Assembly (NCBI RefSeq): GCF_000172175.1
Contig: NZ_ABJL02000006.1
Location: 372,001-436,000 of the forward strand
DNA length: 64,000 nucleotides
Source of the DNA: Bacteroides intestinalis DSM 17393
Lineage (GTDB): Bacteria; Bacteroidota; Bacteroidia; Bacteroidales; Bacteroidaceae
Reading direction: 5' to 3'
Positions 61,933 to 64,000 of the stretch are shown here, piece by piece. Numbering within the stretch: the first letter of the stretch is position 1; every line of letters starts with the position of its first letter. The translations under genes and the position numbers were made by a program. The notes beneath the pieces are model-generated. The model was not told where the DNA came from. It ran no database searches and was given only the letters and a program-made list of their open reading frames with translations.

Positions 61933-63063
61933 TTATACGAACTCCAAATAATTCTCCCGATTTACCACATGAAACTCGGCATAGGGATAGGCTTCTTGGA
62001 AGGCTTTCGGTGCGGCCGGCATTTTATTTCCCCACTTGAACTCCAAGGCGGTAAGACTGTCGGCACTCTCCTCAATCAGGTCGATTTCCTGTTTGTCGTA
62101 GGTGCGCCAGAAATAGAACTCCCTGTGCAGTCCCTCATTGAAGTTCGCTTTGCGCCGCTCTCCGATGATGTAGTTCTCCCACAGCGCACCGACATCCTGC
62201 CGAATGGCCAGCGGTGAGAAAGCCCCGATAATGGCATTGCGAATGCCGTTGTCGTAGAAGTACCACTTGCCAGCTTTTGTAACCTCCTTGCGTAGGTTAC
62301 GCGAATAAGCCCCCAGACGATAGATAACGAAGACCTTTTCCAATAGGTCGAGGTATTTTTCAACGGTCGTCTTGCTCATGCCGAGTTGTTTACCTAACTC
62401 TTCGTAAGAAACTTCGCTGCCCAACTGAAAAGCTATCAATCGCAGTAGATCGCGCATCTTGCTCGAATTTTTTAAGCCGTCAATTGCTAAGATATCTTTA
62501 AGCAGGTATGCACCGACAATATCACGTAGGTAGTCTGTTTTACGTTCATAGTTCTCCATCATTACTACTTCGGGATAGGAACCGTAAATCAAGCGCGCTT
62601 CGAGGTTCTGGCGGGTTTCAAGTGCCGTTTCCGTCTGTGCGATTTCCCGTTGCGAGAATGGTGTAAGGAGAAATTGCGTACTGCGGCCGACCAACGGTTC
62701 ACCAGTCTTATTCAGCAAATCGAATGACGAAGAACCACTTGCCAAGACACTTATTCCCGGTATTTCATCAACTATCAACTTCAGAATACTACCGATTTGT
62801 GGTATGTTCTGTGCCTCATCAATAGCCAGCAAATCAATACCATCCAATAAATGCCGATAATTGGCTATTGAGCGATTCTCCAATAGTGCTAATGTGTCGT
62901 AGTCTTCGCCGTTGAGCATCATCGTCCTACCTGAATAGTTGTCCACAATTTTACGCATCATTACCGTTTTACCAACACGGCGAGCACCAAAAATCAGTAC
63001 TGCTTTATTGGGCGCGATTCGTGCTGTAATCTTCTCTTGAAGTATTCTATTTACTGTTTCCAT
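61933..63063 (-). CDS. AAA ATPase with DUF4143 C-terminal domain
   Basis: 376 residues. Walker A is GARRVGKT (26-33), Walker B LLAIDEAQNI near 95-104. The arginine-containing SGSSSFDLLNK and the C-terminal DUF4143 domain (about 200-376, ending ALEFKWGNK and a PD-(D/E)XK-like strand with EIDLIEE) are standard for this family. Members are abundant in Bacteroides and their role is unknown. It precedes the KAP gene by 16 bp and probably shares its transcript. Confidence 0.85.
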   Translation of the reverse strand: METVNRILQEKITARIAPNKAVLIFGARRVGKTVMMRKIVDNYSGRTMMLNGEDYDTLALLENRSIANYRHLLDGIDLLAIDEAQNIPQIGSILKLIVDEIPGISVLASGSSSFDLLNKTGEPLVGRSTQFLLTPFSQREIAQTETALETRQNLEARLIYGSYPEVVMMENYERKTDYLRDIVGAYLLKDILAIDGLKNSSKMRDLLRLIAFQLGSEVSYEELGKQLGMSKTTVEKYLDLLEKVFVIYRLGAYSRNLRKEVTKAGKWYFYDNGIRNAIIGAFSPLAIRQDVGALWENYIIGERRKANFNEGLHREFYFWRTYDKQEIDLIEESADSLTALEFKWGNKMPAAPKAFQEAYPYAEFHVVNRENYLEFV

Positions 63064-63364
63064 ACCTTATAAAATATAATGCAAAGATAATCATATTTTT
63101 TTAATTGGCGAATTTTACAAAAAAAACGGGCTATTAAATGGCGATTTTTACAACCACAATCTTATGGAAGTTGTTTCATTGTTTTTAGTAATGATATATG
63201 TTCATACTATGATGACTCAATAATTTACCAGACATACGTTTCTGAAATTTGTCCTTATAGGAATGAAAAACTCACATATATTGTGCTAATTAATATATAA
63301 TTAAATGAAAATAAAAAGACAGGATACGAGTATTCCTGTCTTCTCATATGTAATGGATATTTTT
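63064..63364. promoter_or_regulatory. Leader region of the ATPase-KAP pair
   Basis: TATCTTTG on the minus strand (63089-63082) is a good -7 box but has no TTTG at the right distance. TGGCGAATTTTACAA (63106-63120) and TGGCGATTTTTACAA (63139-63153) are direct repeats 33 bp apart, a possible operator. No gene is seen in the rest. Confidence 0.55.
63316..63342 (-). terminator. Terminator after the RteC-like gene
   Basis: AAGACAGGA (63316-63324) pairs with TCCTGTCTT (63334-63342) with a 9-nt loop; on the minus strand it is followed by TTTATTTTC. Confidence 0.7.
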
Positions 63365-63970
63365 TTATTTTCTCATCCGCTCCAACTCCTCATCACGCAA
63401 CATTCTCTCGTTCAGTTTTTCCTGCATCCTGTCAATGAAATAGGTGCGGCTTTCGTTCTTCCGGCGTTTGATATCAGTGTAGAAGCGGTAGCAGTCTTTA
63501 GAATCAACCCCGAATATCTTATAGAGAAGTGGGGCGAGCTGTTTGAGCGGCATATTGCCGTTGTTGATGCAGCCCATCACGTCTATGCCGTAGATAAGTT
63601 CCACGAGGTCGATGGCATTGCCCGTCCATTGAAGAAGGCTGGCGGTGGTTTCTGTTGCGTTGTTGGCGGATATTAGTGGTGGCACTTGGGGCGTGGCAAG
63701 GAATTTCTGCATCTTTCTTACGAAAGACAGAGCCTTGCTGACGTAGGCGGCAATCTCTCTTTTTTCTTCTGACAGATTACGTACGGGATGGTGCTGCAAC
63801 TCGATTTCGATGTAGGCAAGCGCGATGACGGTAAGGTTCATGTCCATGCCGCCGTTGCACAGTTCGATCACTTGGGTGGCGAAAGCCGTGTATGCCGTTT
63901 CCATATTGCAGTCGCCGGCTTCGTTTATCAGGCGGAAAAAGTCGGTTTCCGCCAGCAAGAAATAATTCAT
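63365..63970 (-). CDS. rteC: RteC-like CTn regulator
   Basis: 201 residues, no signal peptide. An N-terminal helical domain (LAETDFFRLINEAGDCNMETAY) and a C-terminal winged-helix-like segment (LLQWTGNAIDLVELIYGIDVMG, in pieces; then DSKDCYRFYTDIKRRKNE and SRTYFIDRMQEKLNERM) match the RteC-type proteins of Bacteroides conjugative transposons. RteC activates the excision genes after tetracycline induction in CTnDOT. Here its position beyond the cargo, between mob genes and the (unseen) excision genes, fits. It could instead be a paralogue without that role. Confidence 0.65.
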   Translation of the reverse strand: MNYFLLAETDFFRLINEAGDCNMETAYTAFATQVIELCNGGMDMNLTVIALAYIEIELQHHPVRNLSEEKREIAAYVSKALSFVRKMQKFLATPQVPPLISANNATETTASLLQWTGNAIDLVELIYGIDVMGCINNGNMPLKQLAPLLYKIFGVDSKDCYRFYTDIKRRKNESRTYFIDRMQEKLNERMLRDEELERMRK

Positions 63971-64000
63971 GGTTCTGTCAATTTTGAAAATTACACTTTG
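63971..64000. other. Right edge of the window
   Basis: Only the leader of the RteC-like gene; nothing else can be read. The CTn continues beyond. Confidence 0.5.

Larger units (their letters stand above)
35825..64000. mobile_element. CTnDOT-type conjugative transposon (partial; continues past the right edge)
   Basis: The diagnostic gene set is present and ordered: accessory PcfK/PcfJ operon, traA to traQ, mobABC, RteC-like protein. The strands are arranged as in CTnDOT/CTn341-type elements, where the end next to traQ is the end far from the integrase. The left limit is placed at the IntDOT-core-like word at 35825-35834, which is a guess within about 200 bp. The integrase, excision genes and other att end are beyond the window. 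No tetQ or erm gene is visible in this part. Confidence 0.85.

Overview
The window is a Bacteroides chromosome segment; I cannot resolve the species. Supporting evidence is a set of paired SusC/SusD-type outer-membrane genes, many Bacteroides-type lipoproteins, promoters of the TTTG-N19-21-TAnnTTTG class, and a large CTnDOT-type conjugative transposon (CTn) that enters the window at about 35.8 kb and runs off the right edge. The sequence right of about 36.7 kb is visibly more GC-rich than the chromosome to the left, except for an AT-rich cargo insert at 58.6-63.3 kb.

Layout. 1-2.65 kb: the 3' end of a topoisomerase IV subunit A gene, a predicted outer-membrane protein and an S41 peptidase lipoprotein. 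2.67-4.4 kb: tRNA-Leu(UAG) with its own promoter and terminator, then a leftward DUF234-type ATPase. 4.5-22.7 kb: a polysaccharide-utilization locus in two tandem copies, each susC-susD-GH3-GH144; the second copy also has an endonuclease/exonuclease/phosphatase-fold lipoprotein between GH3 and GH144. GH144 plus a GH3 beta-glucosidase points to beta-1,2-glucans and sophoro-oligosaccharides. 22.9-28.0 kb: a membrane-spanning beta-propeller/Y_Y_Y/LuxR-type regulator and a secreted metallophosphoesterase-propeller protein, both probably tied to this locus. 28.1-35.3 kb: a leftward five-gene operon (large surface lipoprotein, TlpA thioredoxin, DUF6029-type barrel, Omp28-type lipoprotein, BACON-metalloprotease lipoprotein) that looks like an envelope protease/redox module without a described function.

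35.8 kb to the right edge: the distal end of the CTn. A noncoding, strongly structured end segment is followed by a rightward accessory operon (small proteins, PcfK-like, PcfJ-like, DUF3873), a bidirectional terminator, the complete leftward tra operon (traA to traQ plus a lysozyme), a hairpin-rich mob/oriT region, and rightward mobA-mobB-mobC. A 133-bp inverted-repeat element lies at the end of mobC. Beyond it is a leftward cargo pair (DUF4143 ATPase and KAP NTPase) and an RteC-type regulator. The integrase and the other CTn end lie outside the window.

How the parts work together: SusC/SusD should capture and import beta-1,2-glucan fragments, GH144 should cut them and GH3 should release glucose, with the propeller/LuxR protein as likely sensor-activator. 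The two phosphodiesterase-fold proteins may remove phospho-substituents of bacterial periplasmic glucans (inference). In the CTn, MobA/B/C process DNA at oriT and the Tra proteins build the mating channel. The KAP/DUF4143 pair is a candidate defence or interference cargo. All functional assignments come from reading motifs and gene order; no database search was run.
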